Part shown: positions 21,141 through 31,497 of the stretch, in pieces
How the letters are laid out: each line of letters starts with the position of its first letter
Position numbering within the stretch: position 1 is the stretch's first letter
NCBI GenBank assembly: GCA_947044405.1
Contig: CAMRHE010000021.1
Coordinates: 7,052,501 to 7,116,500 of the forward strand
Length of the DNA: 64,000 nucleotides
From: Leptodactylus fallax
Taxonomy: Eukaryota > Chordata > Amphibia > Anura > Leptodactylidae
Direction of reading: 5' to 3'
Notes under the pieces: generated by a model
What the model was told of the DNA's origin: nothing
Seen by the model: the letters and a program-made list of their open reading frames with translations, nothing else
The model's database searches: none
Made by a program: the position numbers and the translations under genes

Positions 21141-22300
21141 CCTAGAATGGATTGAAAAATAGGAACGATAGCCTCTAATTTATACATTCTCTACCTTTAT
21201 GATCCACACCTGAATTTGGCTTCAAAAACTGCATTAAGAACACTTACCAGTGTGATAGCACCCATAGTCAGGGTAGGTATGGGCTTGAGTGCTTTCTTGA
21301 CCGCTTGTTTATGATAAATGGCCTGAATCAAATTGTCTTACAGGGCCTTTATCCACACCTAAAGTTGCAATTCCCCGTAACCACTACTATGCAGTGGATG
21401 GGCTGCGGCACCACTCCTATTACTGCATGTTCTACCCGCTCACTAGCAGCTTTCGGCATCATGTCTGCTGCAACAGCTGATCTGGGCGGGATCTGGGTGT
21501 CAGACAGCCACAGATCACATACCTATGGATAGGTTGTTTGTATGAGAAATCGATCTGTGGCCAGACAACCCCTTTAAGACATTACAGAATGGAGAAGAAT
21601 GCTACAGTGTTATCTCCTCCCCAGTTCTGTGAAATGGAGAAAAGGAAAGAAGTGACAATCTGCCTCAGCATATATAGATATAAGATATATTTTGTAGTGA
21701 CTAAGGAATAAGCTACAGCCTGCTGTAAAGTGGAGGAAAAGACATTTTCCCCTGATATGATTTATTACAGACTTAGACAAATACTACTGATTTGAGTTAT
21801 GATAATAAGTATCCATTGAAAATACATTTACAGAACTCTGTAATATATAGTGCTATCCACGATATAGCATACAGTACATTTAGACAGTTATAAAATAGTC
21901 AGTACATGATAGGAAGCATTTCACAGCTTAATTTACATATTATTGCAATAGTAAATGCAAATTGTGACACCTATATGCACAATGTGAAATGTGTAATACC
22001 TAAAGATGTAATACCTAAATGGTGACACTTATACGTATAATGTGAAATTACCATGATCTAATAATTGCATCAATACACCAAATATAAACAAATAGATGTT
22101 GTTTAGTTTACAGGTGCGCTAATATAAAGTTCTCTGTTTTTGGATTTACTTTTTAGATGTGCTGTCTTCTATAAATGAAGCTGAAAAAGTATTTTTGTAC
22201 CATTAATCCAATAGTTTCTAGGGCTATTTTAGAATGTCAGATATAAATTTGTTTTACTCCATTTACTTCCAACTATCGGAGAGGTAATTTTCAATTATAC
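21141..22300. other. No gene; one MITE end
   Basis: The end CAGACAACCCCTTTAAG near 21560 is the right terminus of a TTAA-type MITE whose left part (from about 21300) was not delimited. The rest is AT-rich intergenic sequence. Confidence 0.45.
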
Positions 22301-22650
22301 GTAAATGCTACATTGTTACTCAGCAGGAATGTATAGTGTGGTGTCTAATGTCATCATGGTTGTTGCTCATGCCCTTGTAATACTTTAAGCAGGCAACCTT
22401 TTTGTATTCGACTTAATGTTCAGGTAGCCTTCAGAAGCCATTGTAAGCTTCTCAACTAGGTCAACTGCCAACCAGCCACAGTTTTATGTCACACAAAACC
22501 TTTGCTTGAAGCAAAAGAAGAATAAAATGAGGAAATGGCCTGCTGAGCAAAGGCTATCAGTCTTTTAACAAGGGAGATCTTTTTCCATTATGGGAAGAAG
22601 AGCCTGAGTAACCACAGCAACAAGAGTTACACAAAGCAAGAGAGTATAAG
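22300..22650. promoter_or_regulatory. Candidate conserved non-coding element (unproven)
   Basis: Complex, non-repetitive sequence between repeats, including GTCACACAAAACCTTTGCTT and AGTAACCACAGCAACAAG. It lacks transposon hallmarks. Constraint is a guess from texture only. Confidence 0.22.
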
Positions 22651-22804
22651 AGTTAAACAAGTTTCTTTAGCTAGATTCGGAAAAAAAATCCCCCCACTAA
22701 CTATCATAGACTTGGCACGCATCTACAAACCTCAAGACGCCTTCATGCAAAAAAAAAATTTGTACAACACTTAAGAAAAATATATATGACCAATGGAATG
22801 CCCA

Positions 22805-22958
22805 AATATGTAACTGAAGCTACTGGGCCCCAATGCAAAATCTATAATGGAGCCCCCACTTACCCTGCAATGTCTATAATACTGGTGTCTTATATTGTAG
22901 AGAAGTTTTTGGGACCCCTTAGGCTCCAGGGCCCAGTAGCAGTGGCTACCTCTATAGA
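22805..22958 (+). repeat. Interspersed repeat, second copy of the 9000 family
   Basis: GGGCCCCAATGCAAAATCT matches GAGCCCCAATGCGAAATCT at 9000, followed by the same block order. The Tc1-type element starts directly after it (TA at 22959-22960). Confidence 0.5.
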
Positions 22959-22960
22959 TA

Positions 22961-24543
22961 CAGTGGGGAAAAAAAGTATTTAGTCAGCCATCAATTGTGC
23001 AAGTTCTCCCACTTAAAAAGATGAGAGAGGCCTGTAATTGACATCATAAGTAGACCTCAACTATGAGAGACAAAATGAGAAAACATATGTAGAAAATCAC
23101 ATTGTCTGATTTTTAAAGAATTTATTTGCAAATTATGGTGGAAAATAAGTATTTGGTCACCTACAAACAAGCAAGATTCTGGCTCACACAGACCTGTAAC
23201 TTCTTCTTTAAGAGGCTCCTCTGTCCTCCACTCATTACCTGCAGTAATGGCACCTGTTTGAAATTGTTATCAGTATAAAAGACACCTGTCCACAACCTCA
23301 AACAGTCACATTCCAAACTCCACTATGGTGAAGACCAAAGAGCTGTGGAAGGACACCAGAAACAAAATTGTAGACCTGCACCAGGCTGGGAAGACTGAAT
23401 CTGCAATAGGTAAGCAGCTTGGTGTGAAGAAATCAAGTGTGGGAGCAATAATTAGAAAATGGAAGACATACAAGACCACTGATAATCTCCCTTGATCAGG
23501 GGCTCCACGCAAGATCTCCCCCTGTGGGGTCAAAATGATCACAAGAACAATGAGCAAAAATCCCAGAACCACACAGGGAGACCTAGTGAATGACCTGCAG
23601 AAAGCTGGGCCTAACATAACAAAGGCTGCCGTCAGTAACACACTACGCCGCCAGGGACTCAGATCCTGCAGTGCCAGACTTGTCCCCCTGCTTAAGCCAG
23701 TACATATCCGGGCCCATCTGAAGTTTGCTAGAGAGCATTTGGATGTTCCAGAAGAGTATTTGGAGAATGTCATATGGTCAGATGAAACCAAAGTAGAACT
23801 ATTTGGTAGAAACACAACTCGTCGTGTTTGGAGGAGAGTGAATGCTGTGTTGTATCCAAAGAACATACCTACTGTGAAGCATGGGGGTGGCAACATCATG
23901 CTTTGGGGCTGTTTCTCTGCAAAGGAACCAGGACAACGCATCCATGTACATGAAAGAATGAATGGGGCCATGTATGGTGAGAGTTTGAGTGCAAACCTCC
24001 TTCCATCAGCAAGGGCATTGAAGATGAAATGTGGCTGGGTCTTTCAGCATGACAATGATCCCAAGCACACCACCAGGGCAATGAAGGAGTGGCTTCGTAA
24101 GAAGCATTTCAAGGTCCTGGAGTGGCCTAGCCAGTCTCCAGATCTCAACCCAATAGAAAACCTTTGGAGGGAGTTGAAAGTCCGTGTTGCCCAGCGACAG
24201 CCCCAAAACATCACTGCTCTAGAGGAGATCTGCATGGAGGAATGGGCCAACATACCAGCAACAGTGTGCCAACCTTGTGAAGACTTACAGAAAACGTTTG
24301 ACCTCTGTCATTTCCAACAAAGTATTGAGATGAACTTTTGTTATTGACCAAATACTTATTTTCCACCATAATTTGCAAATAAATTCTTTAAAAATCAGAC
24401 AATGTGATTTTCTGGATTTGTTTTCTCATTTTGTCTCTCATAGTTGAGGTCTACCTATGATGTCAATTACAGGCCTCTCTCATCTTTTTACGTGGGAGAA
24501 CTTGCACAATTGGTGGCTGACTGAATACTTTTTTCCCCCACTG
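22961..24543 (+). mobile_element. Tc1-type transposon, second family (copy 1)
   Basis: The 1583-bp element starts CAGTGGGGAAAAAAAGTATT and ends AATACTTTTTTCCCCCACTG, flanked by TA on both sides. Terminal inverted repeats are about 200 bp, with inner AATAAGTATTTGGTCA echoing the outer AAAGTATTTAGTCA (IR/DR type). A second copy lies at 61779-63379 in opposite orientation. Its transposase is broken. Confidence 0.92.
23325..24347 (+). pseudogene. Tc1-type transposase, broken by a stop and a 2-bp deletion
   Basis: The ATG at 23325 opens [18 protein letters not shown], an N-terminal helix-turn-helix region. Codon 57 is TGA (23493-23495); the sister copy at 62 kb has CGA (Arg), so this is a C-to-T change at a CpG. 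The frame resumes through the GRPR-type SGAPRK linker, WSDETK (first D), QHDNDPKH (second D) and NPIENLW (E), so the catalytic triad is present. Near 24265 the sister's GTGTGT reads GTGT; this 2-bp loss shifts the last 30 residues, and about 13 bp are also missing near 24321. It cannot give full-length protein. Confidence 0.88.
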
Positions 24544-24545
24544 TA

Positions 24546-25329
24546 TATTTTTATAAATTTGCCAGAAGTGACAAGGTGGTCAGACTTCCCACTCGTAAAA
24601 TGTAGAGATATTGCAGCCCAAAAATATACTCTACTCATTGGTGTTTGCAGAGGTAGTTTGGCACACCACAGGCTAACATTGTTTGCACTAGGAAGCAACC
24701 AGAATCAACTTCAGTAGTGCAGTTAAAGAACAGAACACTTTCTGAAGCCTGAAAACAACGGTCCCATGGTGCAAACAGCGATTGCCTAGTTCTCACATGA
24801 GTTTGTGCTCAATACTCACGGTGATAGGTTCTTAGGATCACAACAGATTTACTAACACTAGCCTTCAGAACAACAGACTGGGCTCTGCATTGCACTGCAT
24901 GGACAGAAAGCTGGACTGGTATCAAAGGAGGTCTGGATGGACCCGACAGAGCGGGGAAAATCTTCCTTTTATACAAGAGTCTTTCCCGTTTGCCATGACT
25001 ACAAGGAGCTTACAAAGGCTACGTTGAACAGCGTCAAAGAAACACCGCCAGCTACACAGCCACTGGGTGCAACCAGGTTTCAGCCATTTGAAGCAACTTT
25101 TCATGCCCTCTTTCTAGAAAACTCCAGACTTGATGACTCAGCAGCATGTGCACAATTAAAGTGGCACATCATATGTCATACAGTGCAACAAGTCTTCAGC
25201 AAATACATGTCTTAAATTGCACAATATTTGGCCGATCCCGGGTAAGGACCTAAACTACCACCTAAGGCCATTTTTTGGGAGGTGGTGGCTACTACCACTT
25301 TACATTTGGACAAAAATCTAATGTAATTC
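24546..25329. other. No gene recognised
   Basis: Less AT-rich than average (24700-25200) but without a known repeat or domain. The 92-codon frame at 24937-25215 has no homologue I recognise. Confidence 0.4.
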
Positions 25330-26046
25330 GAATTCATGTCTAGCTGTACTACAAGAATGGATGAATGCTAGCTGGCTAAAGCTGAATCAAGACAAAACTG
25401 AAGTTCCCATGGTTGGAGGTCAGAGTTTAAAGGGAGTCTATCATTAAAAAAACACCTTTTAAACTAATGTCAATTTGGAATTCTACTCCTACCTTCCATT
25501 CTTTTCTTCTCCCAGCCATTTCTGATAAAATTTGCTTCTTCAGTTATGCTAATTACCATCACGGAGCACCTTGGGTATTCCTCCTTGAGCTGACTGCACA
25601 TGCGCATGCCCGGACCGCCATTTTCCGGTGGTCTGTTACAACGCTGAGTCTGATGCCTGCGAAAGACAGAAGATACAGAGAACAGGAAGAGGGGCGTGAA
25701 CACAACAGACTAAGGGGCGGTGGAAAGCTATGACGCGGGTATTTTATCAGAAACGGCTGTGAGAAGAAAAGAATGGAAGGTAGGAGTAGAATGGCCTTTT
25801 TAAAGGTCATTCCAACATGACATTAGTTTAAAAGGTGTTTTTTTTAATGATATACTCCCTTTAATGGAAAAATGGCAACTTGTACATTCAACGCTTCTGT
25901 CCCTAGGAAACACAACTCTTCAAAGCTCAGACTATGTGTGAAAGTTGGGAGTAGTTATTGATGGGGAACTGTCTCTCAGGAACCAGATATCCTCCATTGT
26001 CAAATCCTCATACTTTCACCTGAAAAGCATTGCAAAAATCAAACAC
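25330..26046 (+). mobile_element. L2-like LINE 'a', 5' part (oldest layer of the nest)
   Basis: The plus strand encodes LQEWMNASWLKLNQDKTEV (25350-25410). After the MITE at 25431-25860 it continues as VGVVIDGELSLRNQ and YFHLKSIAKIKH (25940-26046). These are consecutive blocks of the L2/CR1-type reverse-transcriptase C-terminal region. The text resumes at about 31503 with LIPTEDLSTLVHAFTTSHLD, so the copy was split by the L1-like insertion. Stops and frameshifts make it a fossil. Confidence 0.7.
25431..25860. repeat. TTAA-flanked MITE, family B
   Basis: TTAA at 25427-25430 and 25861-25864 bracket a 430-bp element. Its 50-bp inverted ends start AGGGAGTCTATCATTAAAAA and end TTAATGATATACTCCCT. 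The interior includes CATGCGCATGCCC. It interrupts the L2-like coding frame, which continues across it. No transposase. Confidence 0.85.
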
Positions 26047-26455
26047 ATACAGCCTTTTGTCCGATCCCTTCCCCATCTCTAACTGAACTCATCTGCCCTC
26101 TAACTGCTCATTTCTATTCTTACCCTAGAGCCCGAATGGTACATTCACTTAGTTCGGTAGGTGCTCCAATTTCAAAATGAATTTCCTTCCCCCGGATTCT
26201 TTATGCCCTTCAGGCCCTCCCGATACTTGTTTCCAAGGACTTCTCCAAACTCTCTCTCTCCTAATTAAATTTGTCTGGGCCAACACGCCTGCCTGAATAA
26301 CGAAATTCATTCTCTTTCAACCTAAGTCCACAGGCAGTGTGGGACTCATCGATGTTCATGTGTACTACATATCCTCTCCCGCATGATTGACTGGCATCGC
26401 CTTGCTGACTCTAAGCTTTGGGTGGGTTTGGAATCTCAATTTTTCTGCAGTTCCT
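26047..26455 (+). mobile_element. L1-like LINE ORF2 fragment, left part
   Basis: The plus strand reads PRILYALQALPILVSKDF, then LLLIKFVWANTPA and PKSTGSVGLIDVHVYY. These are the post-catalytic reverse-transcriptase blocks of L1-type ORF2 (PRxLYxxQ-lP, FIW, GGLGLP-x-YY). In-frame stops and shifts are present. It continues after the nested elements at about 30140. The flanks AAAATCAAACAC (left, 26036) and AAAAATCACC (right, 31498) look like a decayed target duplication. Confidence 0.65.
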
Positions 26456-27444
26456 CTTGTTGCTGACCCCTGGCTGCCTACCATTCCCCACTGATACTAT
26501 TACGCTGAGGCGGCATGCCCGCTGTCTGAGGGTTGTATTTGACTCAGATCTCACCTTTACCCCACATATTCAGACACTTGCACGCTCTTGCCCCCTGCAC
26601 CTTAAAAACATCTCTAGAATTCGCCCTTTTCTCACCATGGAAACATCAAAAACCCTCATTGTCGCTCTGATTCTCTTTCGTCTTCACTACTGCAATTCTC
26701 TTATAATTGGGTTTCCTCTTACTGAACTCTCCCCACTACAATTTGTCCTAAATGCAGCCGCCAGACTCATCTTTCTGTCAAACCAGTACACAGACGCATC
26801 TACCTTGTGTCAGTCGCTGTATTGGTTGCCCATTCATCACATAATACAATATAAAATTATCGCAAATCCATCCATAGCGCTGCGCCCCCCTATATCTCCT
26901 CTCTCATCACTGTCTACCGCCCTAACCGTCATCTCCGTTCTGCAAATGACCTTAAGACTTGCATCCTCTGTTATCCGAACATCTCACTCCTGTCTCCAAG
27001 AGCTACATCGGTGCTCTGCAACGCTTTACAATCTAATTAATCCCCAACTACAGCAGCTTCAAAACTGCCCTAAAATCACATCTGTTTGGTCAGGCTTATC
27101 ACGTGACCTGATCACAGTGTAGTGTGCGGAGGTGTATCACAATAACACCTTTTATCCTTCCTCCTCTGTTCCTCAGATCCTGTCCTCTCCATCTAGAAGT
27201 TACACTGCACTCCTTGCACTTAGTATCTGTTTATTCACAGATACTGGCTGGTGACTGGGTCATACAGATTCAGTTACACAACCTTTTCTATTAAAAGGTA
27301 GCAAACAAGCCCCCTGACCTCTTGTGTCCCCCTATCTCCTCACAGAATGTAAGCTCTTGCGAGCAGGGCTCTCACTCCTATTGTTTGATATGTTTATTCT
27401 TTGTCACATTGTAACGTTTCATATTGTCTGTTCATGTGTCCTCT
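26456..27444 (+). mobile_element. L2-like LINE 'b', main part
   Basis: The frame ending at 27122 encodes LRVVFDSDLTFTPHIQTLAR, LKNISRIRPFLTMETSKTLI, LHYCNSL, LNAAARLI and LYWLPIHHIIQYKI, the ordered C-terminal blocks of an L2/CR1-type reverse transcriptase. The catalytic part is absent (5' truncation). A 3' UTR with GTAAGCTCTTGCGAGCAGGG follows. The copy is split at 27444 by the Penelope-like element and ends with GGCGCTATATAAAG and an ATT-repeat tail at 30139. A second copy lies on the minus strand at 56452-57930. Confidence 0.8.
26480..27122 (+). pseudogene. L2-like reverse transcriptase, C-terminal remnant
   Basis: An open frame of about 214 codons from the L1/L2 junction to a stop at 27120-27122. 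It covers the thumb-like and C-terminal parts only; the FADD-type catalytic motif lies upstream of the truncation and is missing. The last residues (SGLSRDLITV) differ from the sister copy's HLFGQAYHVT, which points to a frameshift near the end. Not functional. Confidence 0.75.
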
Positions 27445-27460
27445 AGTAGTATAATGTTGT

Positions 27461-27581
27461 ACCGTGTTAGCCATTGAAAGTAGTGGAAGAGTGAAGAAAT
27501 CAGGCGATACCTTTTAGAGGCTAACTGAGTATATTTATAAGTAAGCTTTCAGGAGTACTAGCTCCCTTCATCAGACATGGT
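27461..27581 (-). ncRNA. Hammerhead-ribozyme-like motif in the Penelope-like end (candidate)
   Basis: On the minus strand ACCATGT precedes the core CTGATGA (27574-27568). A 5-bp helix II hairpin (GGGAG...CTCCT) and GAAA (27550-27547) follow. About 75 nt later GCTA is followed by ACACGGT (27467-27461), which can pair with ACCATGT with one mismatch to form helix I. This is the order of a type I hammerhead. Helix III would have only about 3 bp (AGC...GCT) and a long loop, so activity is doubtful. Penelope-like elements are known to carry hammerheads. Confidence 0.5.
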
Positions 27582-27839
27582 GTGATACAAGAACTGAAAA
27601 TTCACAGATTTTTATACACATGGTTTTCAAAGCATTTTAGAGTCCTTAAAAAAATGCAATCTAAGTAGAGAAGTTATTTACAACAGGTCAAAAAAACAGT
27701 CTGGAAACTTGTGGTGCGTGACGGAGGGATCAGTAATTCTTGCTGTTATCTGTTTGCTATCAGGAGGTGATTTGTGTCCCTCACAGGTCATACATAGTGT
27801 GATTTGAAGCTGGCATGAATATTGAGTTCAGTTCATGGT

Positions 27840-28538
27840 TCATACATAGTGTGACATGAAGCTGGCATGAATATTAAGTCCAAATTGCAGAGTTTGAAAT
27901 TTTTGCATATATTTATACTCCCATTCTTTTCTTTTCTCCTGCGTCTTAAAATGTCCCATTAAAACCACAACCCGCAAATCTTCAATAGAGTGGTTTTCTC
28001 CGGAGAAATGTGCGGCCACTGGGAGATCGGTTCTGCTGTTATTACTATTGGATCTGTGTGAGTTCATTCGTTGACTGAGTTTCTGCCCTGTTTCCCCCAC
28101 ATAGAGGCCTGTGGTGGGACATTGCACACACATTATGAGGTACACCACATTGGAAGACCTGCAGGAAAATGTCCCCCTAATTCTGTGCACCTGTTGTGAC
28201 TGTGGGATAGGTACACTGTCAGTGGTGTGGATGTGCTTGCAGGTCATGCACCTTTTATGTAGGCACGGTGAGGTGCCATTTTCAGTTGGGGCCTTCAGGG
28301 CACTCCGGACGATAATACACCTCAGGTTTGGTGGTTGTCGAAAGGAGAGGAGAGGGGGGACTGGAAATATGTCCTTGAGCCTGTTGTCCCTATGTAGCAC
28401 AGGTTGGAGCTCCTTGGCAATCCTTCGTAGGATCTCCAGCTGTGGGTTGTAGGTGACTACTAGGGGCACTCGGGCATCTTTCTGGGTCTCTCTATATGTG
28501 AGCAGACTGTCTCTGTTGATGGCTGCCGCTTTGTTCAA
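27840..28538 (-). pseudogene. Penelope-like protein fragment, inverted arm (GIY-YIG endonuclease part)
   Basis: This 232-codon minus-strand frame repeats residues 154-385 of the plus-strand frame at 28539-29696 with only about four changes. It contains the cysteine cluster CLHKRCMTC and the GIY-YIG endonuclease (VVYLIMC, LYVGETGQ, RMNSHR). The RT core is entirely missing because this copy is truncated at 28541. Differences from the other arm include R to C in NLRCIIV and R to K in GQKLS. Confidence 0.85.
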
Positions 28539-29696
28539 TTGCTGGCAGAAATTGAATTGGCAGAAATGGAAGGAACATATTTATCAACATGCGCCACCAA
28601 ACCTATGATTTACCTTCGTTATATCGATGATATCCTTGTCATCTGGACTGCAGGTGAGGAGGCCCTACTTCAATTCCATAATGACTTCAATGATTTTCAC
28701 CCGACCATCAACCTTAAACTTAGCTATTCAGGGAGTGAAATTCACTTTCTGGATACCACAATATACATTAAAGACCACCGGCTACTCACATCAATATACC
28801 ACAAACCCACAGACAGAACGGCCTACCTGAGAAACGACAGCTTCCACCCCAAGCACACAAGACAATCTATAATCTACAGCCAGGCTATACGATACAATCG
28901 TATTTGCTCCGACAAAACAGACCTGGACAAACACCTCCTGGATCTGAGGATGAAATTTCTCAGATTGGGATACAAACCAAAAGTAACAGACAACCAATTG
29001 AACAAAGCGGCAGCCATTAACAGAGACAGTCTGCTCACATATAGAGAGACCCAGAAAGATGCCCGAGTGCCCCTAGTAGTCACCTACAACCCACAGCTGG
29101 AGATCCTACGAAGGATTGCCAAGGAGCTCCAACCTGTGCTACATAGGGACAACAGGCTCAAGGACATATTTCCAGTCCCCCCTCTCCTCTCCTTTCGACA
29201 ACCACCAAACCTGAGGCGTATTATCGTCCGGAGTGCCCTGAAGGCCCCAACTGAAAATGGCACCTCACCGTGCCTACATAAAAGGTGCATGACCTGCAAG
29301 CACATCCACACCACTGACAGTGTACCTATCCCACAGTCACAACAGGTGCACAGAATTAGGGGGACATTTTCCTGCAGGTCTTCCAATGTGGTGTACCTCA
29401 TAATGTGTGTGCAATGTCCCACCACAGGCCTCTATGTGGGGGAAACAGGGCAGAGACTCAGTCAACGAATGAACTCACACAGATCCAATATTAATAACAG
29501 CAGAACTGATCTCCCAGTGGCCGCACATTTCTCCGGAGAAAACCACTCTATTGAAGATTTGCGGGTTGTGGTTTTAATGGGACATTTTAAGACGCAGGAG
29601 AAAAGAAAAGAATGGGAGTATAAATTTATGCAAAAATTTCAAACTCTGCAATTTGGACTTAATATTCATGCCAGCTTCATGTCACACTATGTATGA
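28539..29696 (+). CDS. 5'-truncated Penelope-like RT/GIY-YIG protein (385 codons)
   Basis: The open frame starts just before the RT catalytic motif: RYIDDILVIW, with YIDD at residues 28-31 (YxDD motif). RT thumb follows (DTTIYIKDHRLLTSIYHKPT). C245, C250 and C253 form a zinc-binding-like cluster before the GIY-YIG nuclease at about 283-360: VVYLIMC, LYVGETG (299-304), R310, H314. Penelope-like proteins are usually about twice this length; the fingers, the first catalytic aspartate and all earlier motifs are missing. The ATG is fortuitous. It could encode the endonuclease but not reverse transcription. No host promoter is visible. Confidence 0.8.
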   Translation: MLAEIELAEMEGTYLSTCATKPMIYLRYIDDILVIWTAGEEALLQFHNDFNDFHPTINLKLSYSGSEIHFLDTTIYIKDHRLLTSIYHKPTDRTAYLRNDSFHPKHTRQSIIYSQAIRYNRICSDKTDLDKHLLDLRMKFLRLGYKPKVTDNQLNKAAAINRDSLLTYRETQKDARVPLVVTYNPQLEILRRIAKELQPVLHRDNRLKDIFPVPPLLSFRQPPNLRRIIVRSALKAPTENGTSPCLHKRCMTCKHIHTTDSVPIPQSQQVHRIRGTFSCRSSNVVYLIMCVQCPTTGLYVGETGQRLSQRMNSHRSNINNSRTDLPVAAHFSGENHSIEDLRVVVLMGHFKTQEKRKEWEYKFMQKFQTLQFGLNIHASFMSHYV

Positions 29697-29950
29697 ACCA
29701 TGAACTGAACTCAATATTCATGCCAGCTTCAAATCACACTATGTATGACCTGTGAGGGACACAAATCACCTCCTGATAGCAAACAGATAACAGCAAGAAT
29801 TACTGATCCCTCCGTCACGCACCACAAGTTTCCAGACTGTTTTTTTGACCTGTTGTAAATAACTTCTCTACTTAGATTGCATTTTTTTAAGGACTCTAAA
29901 ATGCTTTGAAAACCATGTGTATAAAAATCTGTGAATTTTCAGTTCTTGTA

Positions 29951-30052
29951 TCACACCATGTCTGATGAAGGGAGCTAGTACTCCTGAAAGCTTACTTATA
30001 AATATACTCAGTTAGCCTCTAAAAGGTATCGCCTGATTTCTTCACTCTTCCA
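29951..30052 (+). ncRNA. Truncated hammerhead-like core, plus-strand arm
   Basis: ACCATGT, CTGATGA (29962-29968), helix II and GAAA (29986-29989) are identical to the minus-strand arm. The arm stops at 30052, before the GCTAACACGGT segment that would supply the cleavage site and helix I partner, so this copy is incomplete. Confidence 0.45.
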
Positions 30053-30064
30053 CATGTGTCCTCT

Positions 30065-30105
30065 GATTTGTAAAGTGCTACGGAATATGTAGGCGCTATA
30101 TAAAG

Positions 30106-30139
<34 letters not shown>
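30065..30139 (+). repeat. L2-like LINE 'b' 3' tail with (ATT)n
   Basis: GATTTGTAAAGTGCTACGG, GGCGCTATATAAAG and then an ATT trinucleotide tail (30106-30139). This is the severed 3' end of the LINE at 26456-27444. Confidence 0.8.
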
Positions 30140-30140
<1 letters not shown>

Positions 30141-31497
30141 TGATAGTACACCCTACTATCTCCCTAATCCTGAGAGTCACGATGTGCTTCTTCGCAACCA
30201 ATCACTTACCCCCTGACCCTCCCCAATGCAACCCAGCATTTGCTCCGGGGATGGACGATCCTCAATTTCTCAGCTGGTCCCGTGCTGGTTGACACATAGC
30301 CTCCCATTTTGTTTTCAACAACTCATGGTTGTCGGTTTAGGATCTGAGGGACCTGATGGATCCATGCTCCCTAGAGTTTTGGAGGGTGAACCAGCTCTCC
30401 CATTTCTCTGGCCTCCTTGCCAAACTCCTCTGCATACATTCAATATATGACAGAATTTGAATCACTATGGTTGGGTTCTAGTCCAGTACGACATTCCCTC
30501 TCCTTTTCTATGCCATGTTGGGGTTGCTCCTGGGCTTCTGCCTCTGTCCTACCTCCATAACTGGTAATCAGATTTGGGAAGTTCATTCTCTGACTCCCAC
30601 AGAGCCAGGCTGTATCATCCTGCTAACAGTTCCTCTATATCTAGCAGATTTCAGGAGGCGGGCTACAAGATTTTGTCTCGCTGGTATCGTGCTTCATGTT
30701 CCTTGTGCTGGAGATGTCTAGTCCCAGAGGACGACACTCTTCACATTTTCTGGAGTTGCCTGACTCTAGCTGGTTTATGGTATGAGGTTTTGAAAAATCA
30801 TTCTTCCTTTATAGATTTCAATCTTCCCTTCTCTACGGGCTGCTTCCTGTTTCCCCTGAGCGACAACTCCCTGAAATCTTTCCATTGTGAGACACCATGT
30901 GGCGACATCCAGAACCTCCCTTGCTCAAAAAAAAAAAAAAAAGCTGGTTTCAAAAAGCTGAGGTCCAAAGGCCCAACTACGTAACCAACACCATATCTTC
31001 ATGAAGATGTGGCATTATTGGAACTTATACCAAGATACTGATGAGTATAAGTCAATCATGTTTTCAACTTAGGATGGCTTACAGGTCACCCTCCATCTTC
31101 CCCCAGGGAATTTCCCTTGCCTTTCCCTCTCACTACCCCCTTTTTTCTTCTTTATTTCTCTTTTTCTCTCACTTTATTTTGCTTGTTTTCCTTCCCCTTC
31201 TTACCTCTCTTTCACTTGCTCTCAGTCTTTTCCACTCTTCGCTTCTCACCCCCCTCTTCCTCTTTTTCTCATTCTCCTCTCTAGTAGCCCCCCCACCCCA
31301 CCCCCCACGTTTCCACTCTACCAACATTCTCTCTTACGTTCCCTTGGTCTGGGACTACCCCTTATTGCTGGCTTTAGTAGACCCCATTTTTTTGGCCCTC
31401 CCCACATGGACCAGCACTTTTTCCCTTCTATATTCACTTTGTGCTGTTTTTACATACCTGTTTTTAAAATGTTATAAATAAAGAATAATAATAATAA
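30140..31497 (+). mobile_element. L1-like LINE ORF2 C-terminus and 3' UTR, right part
   Basis: The plus strand encodes NPAFAPGMDDPQFLSWSRAG (30230-30290) and later ISSRFQEAGYKILSRWYRAS, CSLCWRC and TLHIFWSC (30640-30760). These are the C-terminal zinc-knuckle-like blocks of L1-type ORF2. A pyrimidine-rich 3' UTR (31130-31320) and an AATAAAGAATAATAATAA tail (31478-31497) follow. It continues 26047-26455 across the nested L2-like and Penelope-like insertions. The frame is interrupted and not functional. Confidence 0.7.

Larger units (their letters stand above)
27433..30064. mobile_element. Palindromic Penelope-like element with 12-bp target duplication
   Basis: The insert (27445-30052) is bounded by identical CATGTGTCCTCT at 27433-27444 and 30053-30064, and removing it restores the L2-like 3' UTR. 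A minus-oriented copy (27445-28541) is joined to a longer plus-oriented copy (28542-30052). 27484-28541 and 28994-30052 are near-perfect inverted repeats of about 1.06 kb. The unique centre (28542-28993) encodes the end of the reverse-transcriptase domain. Penelope-like elements are known for inverted partial copies and variable target duplications. Both copies are 5'-truncated and cannot self-mobilise. Confidence 0.85.

Noticed and set aside
23306..23971. 221-codon minus-strand frame
   Set aside because: It is the antisense of the Tc1-type transposase; the sense strand carries the DDE motifs.
24937..25215. 92-codon frame in a GC-richer stretch, considered as a host exon
   Set aside because: No known domain, no consistent splice sites, and codon usage cannot be judged at this length. 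Left as unassigned.
28111..28452. 113-codon frames antisense to the Penelope-like coding arms (also 29084-29425)
   Set aside because: Identical shadows on both arms of the palindrome; the opposite strand encodes the GIY-YIG domain.
31041..31481. 146-codon Ser/Leu/Phe-rich frame
   Set aside because: It translates the pyrimidine-rich 3' UTR of the L1-like element; low complexity and no domain.
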